From Arthrobacter sp. OVS8 (GTDB taxonomy: Bacteria; Actinomycetota; Actinomycetes; Actinomycetales; Micrococcaceae), in the NCBI GenBank assembly GCA_028370155.1, contig CP116670.1, positions 3,534,001 through 3,598,000 of the forward strand: a stretch of DNA of 64,000 nucleotides, read 5' to 3'. Shown piece after piece: positions 28,749-38,426 of this stretch. The notes beneath the pieces were generated by a model. The model searched no databases, had not been told where the DNA came from, and was given only the letters and a program-made list of their open reading frames with translations. The position numbers were made by a program, and so were the translations under genes. How positions within the stretch are numbered: position 1 is the stretch's first letter; the number at the start of each line of letters is the position of its first letter.

Positions 28749-29701
28749 CTAGAAGTAGTAGGGGAAGTTGGACCAGTCCGGGTCGCGCTTCTCCAGGAAG
28801 GCTTCCTTCCCCTCCACCGCCTCGTCCGTCATGTACGCCAGCCGGGTGGCTTCGCCGGCGAAGACCTGCTGGCCGGCCAGGCCGTCGTCTGCCAGGTTGA
28901 ACGCGAACTTGAGCATCCGGATAGCCTGCGGGGACTGCCTGGCGATGTCGGCGGCGTATTCCAGCGCCACGTCCTCGAGCCGTTCATGGTCCACGGCCTC
29001 GTTGACGGCACCCATCCGGACCATGTCCTCGGCCGAGTACTCCCGGGCCAGGAAGAAAATCTCGCGGGCAGCCTTCTGGCCGATCTGGCGGGCCAGCAGC
29101 GCGGAGCCGTAGCCGGCGTCGAAACTGCCGACGGTGGCGTCGGTCTGCTTGAACTTGCCGTGCTCGCGGGAGGCGATGGTGAGGTCCGAGACGACGTGGA
29201 GGAGTGCCCGCCGCCGGCGGCCCAGCCGTTGACGACGGCGATGACCACCTTGGGCATGGTGCGCATGAGCCGCTGGACCTCGAGGATGTGCAGCCGGCCG
29301 GCGCGCGCGGGGTCGATGGTTTCGGTGGTTTCACCGTCTGCATACCGGTACCCGTCCCTGCCGCGGATCCGCTGGTCGCCGCCGGAGCAGAACGAGTGGC
29401 CGCCGTCCTTGGCGGACGGGCCGTTGCCGGTGAGCAACACGGTGGCCACGTCCGGGGTCATCCGGGCGTGGTCCATGGCGCGGTACAGCTCGTCCACCGT
29501 GCCGGGGCGGAAGGCGTTGCGCACCTCGGGCCGGTCGAAGGCAATACGCACCGTGGGCAGGTCGCGCACCACGGTGCCGTCCGCGGAACGCTCCACCTGC
29601 CGGTGGTAGGTCATGTCCTGGAAGTCGTCGAAGCCGGACACAGTGCGCCAGCGGGTGGCGTCAAAGACGTCGGATACCTTGGCGGGGATTTCGTTGCTCA
29701 C
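28749..29701 (-). CDS. menB: 1,4-dihydroxy-2-naphthoyl-CoA synthase (one frame break)
   Basis: 317 residues of the crotonase family. Motifs are IAFDRPEVRNAFRPGTVDELYRAMDHAR, FCSGGDQRIRGRDGYRY (oxyanion-hole Gly), VNGWAAGGGHSLHVVSDLTIAS after correction, and the MenB C-terminal DWSNFPYYF. It closes the second ring of the naphthoate. The break lies at 29201-29202 (plus strand GGAGGAG, probably GGAGGGAG). GTG start. It is the first gene of the men operon; menD, menF and menC are not in the window. Confidence 0.94.
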
Positions 29702-29722
29702 AGTCCGAGTCTAGTAATCGCC

Positions 29723-30163
29723 TCAGCTGATGCAGAACTCGTTGCCTTCCGGGTCCGCCATGGTGTGCCAGGAATGCGGGCCCTGGCTGGCGCTCCAGAG
29801 GAACGTGGCGCCGCGGGCCTCGAGGGTGGCGCGTGCCTGGTCCTTGTCCGCGCCGGCCAGGTTGACGTCCCAGTGGATCCGGTTCTTGATGCTCTTCTCC
29901 TCCGGCACCGTCTGGAAGAGGATGCGGCGGGCGGGCGGTTTGGCGTCGAGTTCCTCGGGCGGGCGGATGGCTGCCCCGGCACCCCACACAAGATGGCCGT
30001 TGTGGATCTTGGTCTCGGCCTCCGTGGCGAAGCCCTGCGCGATCATGGAGCGGATGAAGGACTCGTCCTGCGGCTCCACGGCCCACTCGAGGGTTTCGGC
30101 CCACCAATCGGCGAGCTCATGCGGGTTCCGGCAGTCGACGGCGATCTGGATGTTGAGTGTCAT
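29723..30163 (-). CDS. VOC-superfamily (glyoxalase-like) protein
   Basis: 146 residues with two beta-alpha-beta-beta-beta modules: IQIAVDCRNPHELADWWAETL in the first, and NRIHWDVNLAGADKDQARATLEARGATFLW to TMADPEGNEFCIS in the second. The closing DPEGNEFC is the typical VOC end with a metal-ligand Glu position. The substrate is unknown. It lies 21 bp upstream of menB on the same strand but probably has no functional link to menaquinone. Confidence 0.85.
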   Translation of the reverse strand: MTLNIQIAVDCRNPHELADWWAETLEWAVEPQDESFIRSMIAQGFATEAETKIHNGHLVWGAGAAIRPPEELDAKPPARRILFQTVPEEKSIKNRIHWDVNLAGADKDQARATLEARGATFLWSASQGPHSWHTMADPEGNEFCIS

Positions 30164-30332
30164 GGAAAGAAACTACGACGCCGGGACGCGCGGCGGTAGG
30201 GGGCCGGGCCTGCCCGCTGCGCGAGTTGGCATTTCGCGGCAGTGTTTTCGCGCGGGACTGCCGCGATCTGCACACTCGACGGCGGCACACTCGACGTCGG
30301 GAGCGGCGACGGCGCGCTACCGACGGCGGATC

Positions 30333-31094
30333 TCAGGGCTGGGCGTTCTGGAGCTGCTCCATGAGTTCCGGCGGGATGGCGTAGATGAAAACGACCGCCA
30401 GCAGGTTCTTCGAGGCGTGCACGAAGTAGGCGAACATCACGTTCTTGCCGGTCCAGACGTACACAAAAACGAGGACCGCGCCCATCGCGAGGTAGGGCAT
30501 CAGCACCGGCAGGGTCAGGTCCTCCTGGCCGACAATATGCAGGGCGGCGAACAGCACAATGGACAAGGCACAGCACACCCAGAGGTTGACGCGGCGGCTG
30601 AGCTTGCCGATCAGCAGGTGCCGGAAGATGTACTCCTCCACAAAGGGGCCCACGATCACCAGCAGCGGCACCATCAGCCAGGCCGGCACCTGCTGCATAA
30701 GCGCCTGCAGGCCGGCCTGGTTGGCGGACGTCTGCGGCGGCCCGGTGAGTGACACGAGAATCGCGGTGAGGATCATCATGGCCACCACTGCGAGGGGGAC
30801 CATCAGCATCGTAAACCAGGGCCTGGTGGCGAGGACCTTGAGATCCCGGGCGGCGACGTGCCGGACGGCGGCCAGGGCCAGGATCCCGATGCCGCCGTAG
30901 AAGATCAGGTTGACGGAGTAGGACGCCACGGCAGGGTTCGGCGAGAGCTGGAGCATCAGCGGGACCAGCAGCCCGCCCGCCACGGCGAAGAAGGCGGCCA
31001 CGGCCACGTACAGGCCTGCCGTGATTAAATCGAGCCGCGAGAACCGGTAGAGTTCCGGCCGCGGCGCCGGTGGTGTGCGGAGAGCGGTGCCCAT
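30333..31094 (-). CDS. CPBP-family intramembrane metalloprotease
   Basis: 253 residues with about seven hydrophobic segments. The CPBP/Abi catalytic motifs are GPFVEEYIFRHLLIG (EExxxR), SIVLFAALHIVG (FxxxH) and YVWTGKNVMFAYFVHASKNLL (HxxxN). These are complete, so an active protease is likely. CPBP proteins process CAAX-like or bacteriocin substrates, or act as membrane-bound regulatory proteases; the target here is unknown. It is divergent from the manganese transporter operon by 52 bp. Confidence 0.9.
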   Translation of the reverse strand: MGTALRTPPAPRPELYRFSRLDLITAGLYVAVAAFFAVAGGLLVPLMLQLSPNPAVASYSVNLIFYGGIGILALAAVRHVAARDLKVLATRPWFTMLMVPLAVVAMMILTAILVSLTGPPQTSANQAGLQALMQQVPAWLMVPLLVIVGPFVEEYIFRHLLIGKLSRRVNLWVCCALSIVLFAALHIVGQEDLTLPVLMPYLAMGAVLVFVYVWTGKNVMFAYFVHASKNLLAVVFIYAIPPELMEQLQNAQP

Positions 31095-31133
31095 GCCACC
31101 AGCCTAGCGCCGCAGCCGATCAGCCGAGTCACG

Positions 31134-31158
31134 TATAATATTCGGTATGCCTAATATT
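31134..31158 (+). promoter_or_regulatory. Leaderless promoter and MntR/DtxR-like operator overlapping the start codon
   Basis: TATAAT at 31134-31139 is a perfect -10 box, only 7 bases before the ATG at 31147. There is no ribosome binding site, so the mRNA is probably leaderless. The imperfect palindrome AATATTCGGTA/TGCCTAATATT (31137-31158, 9 of 11 pairs match) spans the -10, the start site and the ATG. AATATTAGGCA...-type sites resemble manganese-responsive MntR/DtxR-family operators. The regulator is not in the window. Confidence 0.6.
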
Positions 31159-32115
31159 TTGTTTCGGTCCACCAAAGTTGTTGGCCGAACTCCCCGCTTC
31201 CGCACCGTTGGCGCCGTCGTCGCCACGATTCTGCTCGGACTGTCCCTGGCAGCGTGCGGCGGTGCGGGCCAGGGGTCGGTTGCCGGTGACGAGAAGCCGG
31301 TGGTGCTGACCACCTTCACTGTGCTGGCTGACGTGGCGCAGAACGTGGCGGGGGACAAGCTGCAGGTCGAGTCCATCACCAAGGCCGGCGCCGAGATCCA
31401 CGGATACGAGCCCACGCCCGGCGATATCCGCAAAGCATCCAAGGCCGACCTGATCCTGGACAACGGCCTGAACCTTGAAGCCTGGTTTTCCCAGTTCGTT
31501 GAGGGCCTGGACGTTCCGCACGCCGTGGTGAGCGAAGGCGTGGAAGTGATGTCCATCAGTGAAGACTCCTACGAGGGCAAGCCAAACCCGCACGCGTGGA
31601 TGTCGCCGGTCAACGTACAGCTCTACGTGGACAACATGGTGAAGGCGTTCTCGGAGCTTGATCCGGCCAACGCCGCGGCCTTCGAGGCGAACGGCGCGGC
31701 CTACAAGGCCAAGCTGCAGTCCGTGAAGGACGAAATGGTCAAGAAGCTCGCCACCGTCCCCGCGGCGCAGCGTGCCCTGGTGACGTGTGAGGGCGCCTTC
31801 TCCTACCTGGCGCGCGACGCAGGCCTCCGCGAGGTCTACATCTGGGCCGTCAACGCCGAACAGCAGGCCACCCCGCAGCAGATCACCAAGGCCATCGAAT
31901 TCGTGAAGGCCAACAAGGTCCCCGCCGTCTTCTGCGAGTCCACGGTGTCGGACGCCCCCATGCGCCAGGTGGTGGAAGCCACGGGGTCGGCTTTCGGCGG
32001 TGTGCTGTACGTCGATTCCCTCTCCGAAGCGGACGGCCCCGTCCCCACCTACCTGGACATGATCCGGCACGATTCCAAGATCATCACCGAAGGCCTGACG
32101 GGAGCGGCATCATGA
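31147..32115 (+). CDS. Metal-binding lipoprotein of a manganese/zinc ABC transporter
   Basis: 322 residues. A lipoprotein signal ends at LSLAAC (Cys 37). It is a cluster A-I binding protein. The four metal ligands of the PsaA/MntC type are visible: His in GAEIHGYEPTPGD, His in NPHAWMSPVN, Glu in VTCEGAFSYLA, and Asp in LYVDSLSEADGP. The Glu/Asp pair and the lack of a His-rich loop favour manganese over zinc. The stop overlaps the ATPase start by 4 bases (ATGA). Confidence 0.92.
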   Translation: MPNILFRSTKVVGRTPRFRTVGAVVATILLGLSLAACGGAGQGSVAGDEKPVVLTTFTVLADVAQNVAGDKLQVESITKAGAEIHGYEPTPGDIRKASKADLILDNGLNLEAWFSQFVEGLDVPHAVVSEGVEVMSISEDSYEGKPNPHAWMSPVNVQLYVDNMVKAFSELDPANAAAFEANGAAYKAKLQSVKDEMVKKLATVPAAQRALVTCEGAFSYLARDAGLREVYIWAVNAEQQATPQQITKAIEFVKANKVPAVFCESTVSDAPMRQVVEATGSAFGGVLYVDSLSEADGPVPTYLDMIRHDSKIITEGLTGAAS

Positions 32116-32909
32116 GCAATCCGGCAATCCTGGTGGACCACGTCACCGTCCATTACGGGGAGGTCCTGGCCCTCGACGCCGCCTCGCTCTCCGTGGAGCC
32201 AGCCCGGATCTGCGGACTGGTGGGCATGAACGGTTCCGGAAAATCCACGCTGTTCAAGGCGATCATGGGAATGGTCAAGCCCGACGCCGGCCGTGTTCTC
32301 ATCAACGGTGAACCTCCTGCGAAAGCGCGCAAGTCGGGCGGCATCGGCTACGTCCCGCAAAGCGAAGACGTGGACTGGCAGTTCCCGCTGTCCGTCCGCG
32401 ATGTGGTGATGATGGGCCGCTACGGGCACCAGGGCTTCACCCGCCGCGCGTCGAAGGCGGACCGCGACGCCGTCGACCTCGCCCTGGACCGGGTGGAGCT
32501 GTCCGAATTCGCCAACCGGCAGATCGGCCAGCTCTCCGGCGGGCAGAAGAAGCGTGCGTTCGTGGCCCGCGGAATCGCCCAAGGCGCCACCATGATGCTC
32601 TTGGACGAGCCGTTCGCAGGCGTGGACAAACGCTCCGAGGCCACGATTACGCGCCTGCTGAAGGAACTCGCCGCGGACGGCTGCACTATCCTCGTTTCCA
32701 CCCATGACCTGCACGCCCTGCCCCAGCTCTGCGACGAGGCAGTGCTCCTGATGCGCAAGGTGCTGATGCACGGCCCGCCCGAGGTGGTGCTGCAGCCGGA
32801 GCACCTGGCAAAAGCCTTCGGCCTCGACGTCCTCAGCCAGGAGCTCCCCGGCGCCGCTGACCGGGACCTTCCGGCCCGGGGCGTTGCGAACCAGCCGGAG
32901 AGGATCTGA
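32112..32909 (+). CDS. Manganese/zinc ABC transporter ATPase
   Basis: 265 residues. Walker A is GMNGSGKSTLF, the Q-loop is VPQSEDVDWQFP (the acidic Q-loop typical of Mn/Zn importers), the signature is LSGGQKKRAFVARG, Walker B is MMLLDEPFAGVD and the switch His is in VSTHDLHALPQL. All catalytic residues are present. It energises uptake through the permease encoded 3 bp downstream. Confidence 0.94.
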   Translation: MSNPAILVDHVTVHYGEVLALDAASLSVEPARICGLVGMNGSGKSTLFKAIMGMVKPDAGRVLINGEPPAKARKSGGIGYVPQSEDVDWQFPLSVRDVVMMGRYGHQGFTRRASKADRDAVDLALDRVELSEFANRQIGQLSGGQKKRAFVARGIAQGATMMLLDEPFAGVDKRSEATITRLLKELAADGCTILVSTHDLHALPQLCDEAVLLMRKVLMHGPPEVVLQPEHLAKAFGLDVLSQELPGAADRDLPARGVANQPERI

Positions 32910-32912
32910 GCC

Positions 32913-33787
32913 ATGGACCTTTTTGACCTCCTTCTGGAGCCTCTGAGTTATGACTTTATGGTCCGCGCCATCGTCACCACGGCGCTCGCGGCCATCGTGT
33001 GCGCGGTGCTGAGCTGCTGGCTGGTGCTGATCGGCTGGTCCCTGATGGGGGACGCCGTCTCCCATGCCGTGCTGCCCGGCGTTGTGCTCGCGTACATCGT
33101 CGGTGCCCCTTCGCGCTGGGAGCGCTGGTGTTCGCCCTGATCGCCGTGACCCTGATCGGCGTGGTCCGCAACACCAGCCGGGTGAAGGAGGACGCAGCGA
33201 TCGGGATCGTGTTCACGTCGCTGTTTGCCCTGGGCCTGGTGCTCATCTCCGTCACACCAAGCCAGACAGACCTCAACCACATCATTTTCGGAAATCTGCT
33301 CGGCGTCAGCGTTCCCGACCTCATCCAGGTTCTGGTGCTGGGCGTCGTCGCATTTGCCATTCTGATCCTCAAGCGGCGTGACCTCACGTTGTACGCCTTC
33401 GACCCCACGCACGCCCATGCAATCGGGCTGTCCCCGAAACGGCTCGGAGCCCTGCTGCTGGGCCTGCTGGCGCTGACCTCCGTGGTGGCGCTGCAGACCG
33501 TGGGCGTGGTGCTGGTGGTGGCCATGCTGATCATTCCCGGAGCCACGGCCTACCTGCTGACTGACCGGTTCTCCCGCATGCTGGTGATCGCTCCAGTCAT
33601 CTCCGCTCTGTGTTCCATCGCCGGGATTTACCTCAGCTACTACCTGGACACCGCCTCCGGCGCCATGGTGGTCCTTACGCAGGGGGCCGCGTTCGCCGTC
33701 GTCTATCTGTTCAGCCCGCGGCAGGGACTGATCGGCACGCGGCTGGCGATGGCCCGACGCCGGAAAACGGCAGCGCTCGCCGCTTGA
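32913..33787 (+). CDS. Manganese/zinc ABC transporter permease (one frame break)
   Basis: 291 residues of the ABC-3 family. It begins LLEPLSYDFMVRAIVTTALAAIVCAVLSCWLVLIGWSLMGDAVSHAVLPGVVLAYI, with the conserved GDAxSHAVLPG segment. Further helices include VVALQTVGVVLVVAMLIIPGATAYLLT and ALCSIAGIYLSYYLDTASGAMVVL. The break lies at CCCC 33106-33109; one C gives GAPFALGALVFALIAV. It is the third gene of the transporter operon and is followed by a terminator. Confidence 0.93.
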
Positions 33788-33823
33788 TGCGGCCGGGTCG
33801 CTCGGCTGCGGCCGCCGGAAACG

Positions 33824-33860
33824 GCTAACGCCCGGGCCGAGGGCGCCGGGCGTTAGCTTT
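33824..33860 (+). terminator. Terminator of the manganese transporter operon
   Basis: GCTAACGCCCGG pairs perfectly with CCGGGCGTTAGC (12 bp, loop GCCGAGGGCG), then TTTGGGG. It lies between convergent genes and may serve both directions. Confidence 0.8.
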
Positions 33861-33897
33861 GGGGACTGCAACTGCTCTGGATCTAGCGGAACAGGAT

Positions 33898-35797
33898 CTA
33901 ACGGAAAAGTGACCCGTACGTCCCCATGATGATCCGGTCGCCCGGAGTGGACTTGCGGAGGTAGTCCACCACGGCCCAGTCATCGAGCGAGATGCAACCG
34001 GCTGTCGGCACCTTGTTCATATGCAGGAAAATGGCGAAGCCGGCGTCCTGGACGATGTTGGGCCGGTTGTAGTTGATGACCGCGCCCTGGCGGTAGTAGC
34101 CGCCCGTGGCGAACCACCACATGTTCTCGTCATAGCCCACCCACGAGGACGACTCGTGGTACTTGTTGTACGTCGCCGTCCAGGGGTTGCCGCCCCACCG
34201 CGAACGGGGGTTCAGCGTGCGGTAGGGAAGCTTCGTGCCCGGGTTGCCCAGACCGAAGGCTTCCGTCACCGAATATGAGCCGGTGGGGAGTACAGGTTCC
34301 GGGTGGGACCGGACGGGACACCCGGCGCCTTGAACCCTGAAGCGCCGACGTAGCCGTCAGTCCGCCAGTCCGGCACGTAGGCTCCGGCGACGTTCATGCA
34401 GTACAGGTTGGTCGCGTGGGACTTTCCGTAGCCCGAGGTCCAGGTGAGGAGGACACGGTTCGCGCCGTGCGTCGGGTACTTGGACTGGCCGTTGTTGAGC
34501 TTGTGGCATTCAGACATCCCGTAGAGCCGGGTCCCGGCGGACCGGGACCACGTGATTTCCCCGCGCTGGTAGGACTGCACACAGGCGCTGCCAACACAAC
34601 GCTCGCTCGCGATGGGATACCCCAGCGAGCCGCCGGGGCCGCCTGCTGAGACGAACTTGCTGTCGATCCCCCGGCCGGAGATCCAGGCGCCCGTGGCGGG
34701 CGACCAGTAGATGCGTCCGCCCTGGAAACGCTGCACACAGCCACTCGCGGCTTGTCCGCAGATCTCGCTGGTGAGCGGGTAGCCCAGCATGCTTCGCGTC
34801 GACCCGACGGCGGAATACCGGCTGCCGATGGCGCCGCGGGTCACGTGCGGGCCCGTGGCAGGCGACCAGAAGATGCTGCCACCCTGGAAGCGCTGCACAC
34901 AGCCGCTGGCGGTCAGGCCGCAGGTTTCTTCCGTCACCGGGTAACCCAGCACGCTGTTCTGTGCCCCGCCAGCCTTCCAGCGGCCCAGAATGCCGCCCCA
35001 GACGACGTGGCCGCCGATTCCCGGCGCCCAGTAGATACGGCCTTTGCCGAACTGCTGGAAGCATCCGGATGCCTTCAGCCCGCAGGCCTCGGCGGTGACG
35101 GGGAGGCCCAGGACGGCCTCGCCGCCGGCGGCGACCCAACGGCTCCCGATGCCGCTTCGGACGGAGAATTCCAGCACCTGCGTGCCGGTCCACGCCAGGA
35201 CACGGCCGCTGGAGAACTTCTGGAGCGTTCCGCCGGACACGGCAGTCTCATCGGTGACGGGGTGGCCGTATAGCGCCAGGCCGCCTTTGGTGTGCCAACG
35301 GGGTCCGGTGTGTCCCTCGGTCCGCAGAACCGGGTGCGCCCCGTTGCCGAGGTCCAGAAAATGGAGCCGCCTTCGAACGCCTGGCTGCAGACGCCGAGTG
35401 AGCAGACCTGGTTGGCGGTCGGCGCGCCGAGGACTCCCTCGGCACCCTTCAGCGCGGTCCACTTCGTCTCGAAGGGTCCCTTGACGACGAAGGCCGGTGG
35501 CGTCGGCTCTTCCGTCGGGGTCGGCGTCGGGGTTGGTTCGGCCAGGGGCAGTGTCTGCTCCACGGTGGGTTTCGCCGTCGCGGACGCGGTCGCCGTGGCC
35601 GTGGCGGTGCCGTCCGGAGCCGGTACGGCGGGGACCGGGGTGGACCCGGTCGGCGTCGGCGTCGCGGTGGGCGTGGCCACCGGGCTGGTTGGCGTCGGTG
35701 CAACCGTTGCATCGCCGGCAAGGGCCGGCCCGGCCGTCAGCGGCCCGGCCGTCAGCCCGAGGATCACCGCCGTGATGAGAAGCAGCTTCTTTTTCAT
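33898..35797 (-). CDS. Secreted LGFP-repeat protein with L,D-transpeptidase-like catalytic domain (two frame breaks)
   Basis: About 633 residues. Signal peptide (KKKLLLITAVILGLTAGPLTAGPALA), then a Thr/Pro linker, then six LGFP-like repeats of about 55 residues (LGAPTANQVCSLGVCSQAF; YGHPVTDETAV; LGLPVTAEACGL; LGYPVTEETCGL; LGYPLTSEICGQ; LGYPIASERC), each ending near an (F/Y)W(S/A/T)(P/S)-TG strand. The C-terminal 200 residues end with IFLHMNKVPTAGCISLDDWAVV. The His and the GC-I-S Cys match the YkuD active site. It probably binds cell-wall polymers through LGFP repeats and remodels peptidoglycan. Breaks lie at 35339-35342 and 34285-34288. The start overlaps the lipoprotein stop by 4 bases. 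Confidence 0.85.
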
Positions 35798-36261
35798 GGG
35801 GCATCCTCTACGGAGACGACAGGCGTGCAGGTCCCGTTGCTGTCTTTGGTCTTGGCGAAGTTCGCCGCGGCAATGTCGGCTGACTGGCCGGCCGGAACGG
35901 TTTTGGTGATGAGCGTGTGCCCTGCCACGGCCGGGCCCGCCGTGACGCCGATCGCCACGGTAAACACTTTGTCCTTGTTGCTGCTGTTGACGAGGGTCCC
36001 CTTGAAGGACCACGACCCGTCGGCTGTTGCGGTGCAGTCGTGCTGCCGCAAGGCGTCGGGCGCGTTCAGCGACGTGGACACATCGGCAGGCTCGGAGGTA
36101 CCCGGCGCCGGTGATGCTGATGGTGCTGGCGTTGCTGATGCTGATGGTGCTGGCGTTGCTGCGGTGCGGCTCTCGCTGGGTCCGGCTGGACCGGCACCGC
36201 CGCTCGAACACCCCGCCAGTACGAGAAGCAGCACTGCAGGCAGTAGCGCTCTCTGTTTCAT
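35794..36261 (-). CDS. Secreted lipoprotein of unknown function
   Basis: 155 residues. The lipoprotein signal ends LVLAGC (Cys 18). A linker with repeated PAPSASAT follows. The small folded domain has two Cys (RQHDCTATADGSWSFKGTLVNSSNKDKVFTVAIGV to DSNGTCTPV), a fibronectin/FxLYD-like beta sandwich by appearance. Its stop and the start of the LGFP protein share ATGA, so the two are co-translated and probably work together at the cell surface. Confidence 0.8.
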   Translation of the reverse strand: MKQRALLPAVLLLVLAGCSSGGAGPAGPSESRTAATPAPSASATPAPSASPAPGTSEPADVSTSLNAPDALRQHDCTATADGSWSFKGTLVNSSNKDKVFTVAIGVTAGPAVAGHTLITKTVPAGQSADIAAANFAKTKDSNGTCTPVVSVEDAP

Positions 36262-36600
36262 GTTCCCCCTGAATCACGGCGTTACTGCCACGGCCTGCAG
36301 TGACGGTGCAGGCGCCCCGGCCAGGAAAATCCCTCGCCGGCATGCTCAGAGTAATGGAAGCAGCGCCCTGACCAGCGCTTTTGCGTCAAAACATCGCTAT
36401 TACTGCGGTTCGCGGGCGGCTTGGGATGTAGCCCGGGTCACGCCGGGGTCCTGAATGCTAGTACGATGGATGAGCCGCGCGAGCTTCGACACTTGTGAGG
36501 TTCGGTACACGCCTTGGTCCCTCCCGGGGCTTAAGCCCGAATTTTGTACTTGAACCCACGGTCCTGTCCCGGCCATACCTCGACCTACAAGGAAACAGCT
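36262..36600. other. Divergent intergenic region, lipoprotein / amino acid permease
   Basis: 339 bp without a gene. A 12-bp palindrome GGGCTTAAGCCC (36527-36538) followed by GAATTTT lies 62 bp before the permease start and could be an attenuator or operator. The rest shows no repeat or recognisable riboswitch. Confidence 0.5.
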
Positions 36601-38059
36601 GTGCCATCAACTACCCCCACAGAACTTAAGAGCCCGACGGCGCAATCCGCCGTCGTCGACTCGACTCTCAGCGCCGAGGGCTACAAAAAGTCCCTGAGTG
36701 GCCGGCAGGTCACCATGATCGCGATGGGCGGCGCCATCGGCGTCGGCCTCTTTATGGGTGCCGGCGGACGCCTGGCCTCCACGGGTCCCGCGCTGATCTT
36801 CTCGTACGCCATTGCCGGCGTCATCGCCTACCTGCTGATGCGCGCCCTGGGCGAGCTCATCATGTACCGCCAGACATCGGGCTCGTTCGTGAGCTACGCC
36901 GGCGAAATGTTCGGCAAGAAGGGCGCGTACGTCTCCGGCTGGATGTACTTCATCAACTGGGCCATGACCGGCATCGCCGAACTGATCGCGATCGGACTGT
37001 ACTTCCAGTTCTTCTTCCCCAATGTGCCGGTGGAACTGACCGCCATCGCGGCGCTGCTGCTGCTGGTGGGCGTAAACCTCCTGAGCGTCAAGGCGTTCGG
37101 TGAATTCGAGTTCTGGGCTTCCTGCCTGAAGGTCGGCGCCATCGTCATCTTCCTGGCCGTGGGCACCTTCATGGTGGTCACCAACGCCCAGGTGGGCGAC
37201 GGCAACGCGTCGGTCAACAACCTCTTCGCGGCCGAAGGCGGGATGTTCCCCAAGGGTGCGCTGGTCATGATCCTGGTCCTGAACGCCGTGATCTTTGCCT
37301 ACAACGGGATTGAGCTCGTCGGAATCACCGCCGGCGAAATGCAGGACCCGGCCAAGGAAGTGCCCAAGGCCATCCGCGCCGTCGTCTTCCGCATCGTGGT
37401 GTTCTACGTCGGTTCCGTGACCCTCCTGGCCATGCTGCTGCCCTCGGACCAGTACGTGGCGGCACCTCGCCGTTCGTCACCGTGTTCGGCCAGATGGGCC
37501 TTGCCTGGATGGGCGACGTTATGAACATGATCGTCATCACTGCCGCGCTGTCCTCCTGCAACTCCGGCCTGTACTCGATCGGCCGCATCTTCCGCACCAT
37601 GGCCAACAATGGACATGCTCCGGAGTGGCTGACCAAGATGTCCAAGAGCCACGTCCCGTACGCCGCCATTCTGGCCATCGGCGGCGTCTACCTCGTAGGC
37701 ATCCTGCTCAACATCTGGCTCGGCGGCTCCTACGCCTTCGACCTTGCGCTGAACTCCGCCTCGATCGGCGTGATCTTCACCTGGGGCGCTATCTTCGCCA
37801 GCCAGATCGCGCTCCGCAAGACCAAGGGCAAGGTGTCCTCCTCCCCGCGCCCGGCGGAACCTGGACCAGCTGGGCGGGCCTCATTGCCCTGCTGGCCATC
37901 ACGGTACTGATCGGCTTCGACACCATGACCAGCAAGAGCGGTGACGTGTTCCACCTGGGCCTCTGGACCCTGGCGACCATCCCGTTCTTCGCGCTGCTGC
38001 TGTGGCTCGGCTGGCACAAGGTCAAGAACAACGAACCCAAGAACGCGCTCTTCAACTAG
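36601..38059 (+). CDS. Amino acid permease, APC family (two frame breaks)
   Basis: 486 residues after correction with twelve predicted helices. APC signatures: LSGRQVTMIAMGGAIGVGLFMGAGG at helix 1, YRQTSGSFVSYAGEMFG, GWMYFINWAMTGIAEL and FAYNGIELVGITAGEMQDPAKEVPKAIR. The overall pattern is that of the AnsP/CycA/ProY group (asparagine, D-serine/glycine/alanine or aromatic substrates); the substrate cannot be fixed from sequence. GTG start with AAGGAA upstream. Breaks lie at GG 37461-37462 and CCCC 37843-37846. No partner enzyme gene is adjacent. Confidence 0.9.
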
Positions 38060-38219
38060 CGGTTCAGGGCAAGAAGCAACGCAGACGACGGCGGGCCTCC
38101 GGTGCGAGGGACCGCCGTCGTTGGTCTAAGCCGGAGCGGCGCGGTGGAGTGTCCTTGAGACCTCGTCGTGGGCCGGTCCTTTGCCCGGTTGCCGCCGATG
38201 ATGCATCCATCTGACGCAT

Positions 38220-38308
38220 ATGGCCGCTAAACGTGGTGGTTTAGCGGCCATTCGTGGTGAATCGTTGAGGCTGGCCCGCTGCCGGGGTGGGTTTAGCGGC
38301 CATTCGTG
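38220..38308. repeat. REP-like hairpin with a second half-element
   Basis: ATGGCCGCTAAAC (38220-38232) pairs perfectly with GTTTAGCGGCCAT (38239-38251). GTTTAGCGGCCATTCGTG occurs again at 38291-38308, 52 bp after its first copy. The core is shared with the repeats at 24.2-24.5 kb and 25.6 kb. The rest of the 38060-38426 gap holds only the terminator at 38373. Confidence 0.8.
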
Positions 38309-38372
38309 GCAAATGGGCGAGCCCGGGCGCCTGCAAAGGCCGCCCGCGGTGCCGAGACCGGCCCACAGAAAA

Positions 38373-38411
38373 GCGGCGTCGGACATCCCCCAAAGGAATG
38401 TCCGGCGCCGC
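38373..38411 (-). terminator. Terminator of csbD
   Basis: On the minus strand, GGCGCCGGACATTCC pairs with GGATGTCCGACGCC, followed by GCTTTTCTG. It lies 16 bp beyond the csbD stop codon. Confidence 0.75.
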
Positions 38412-38426
38412 CGTCTTGCGTCAGGA

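Noticed and set aside
27279..29609. 776-codon open frame on the plus strand across menA-menE-menB
   Set aside because: It is antisense to three recognised men genes and has no domain-like composition. Long antisense frames are expected at this GC content.
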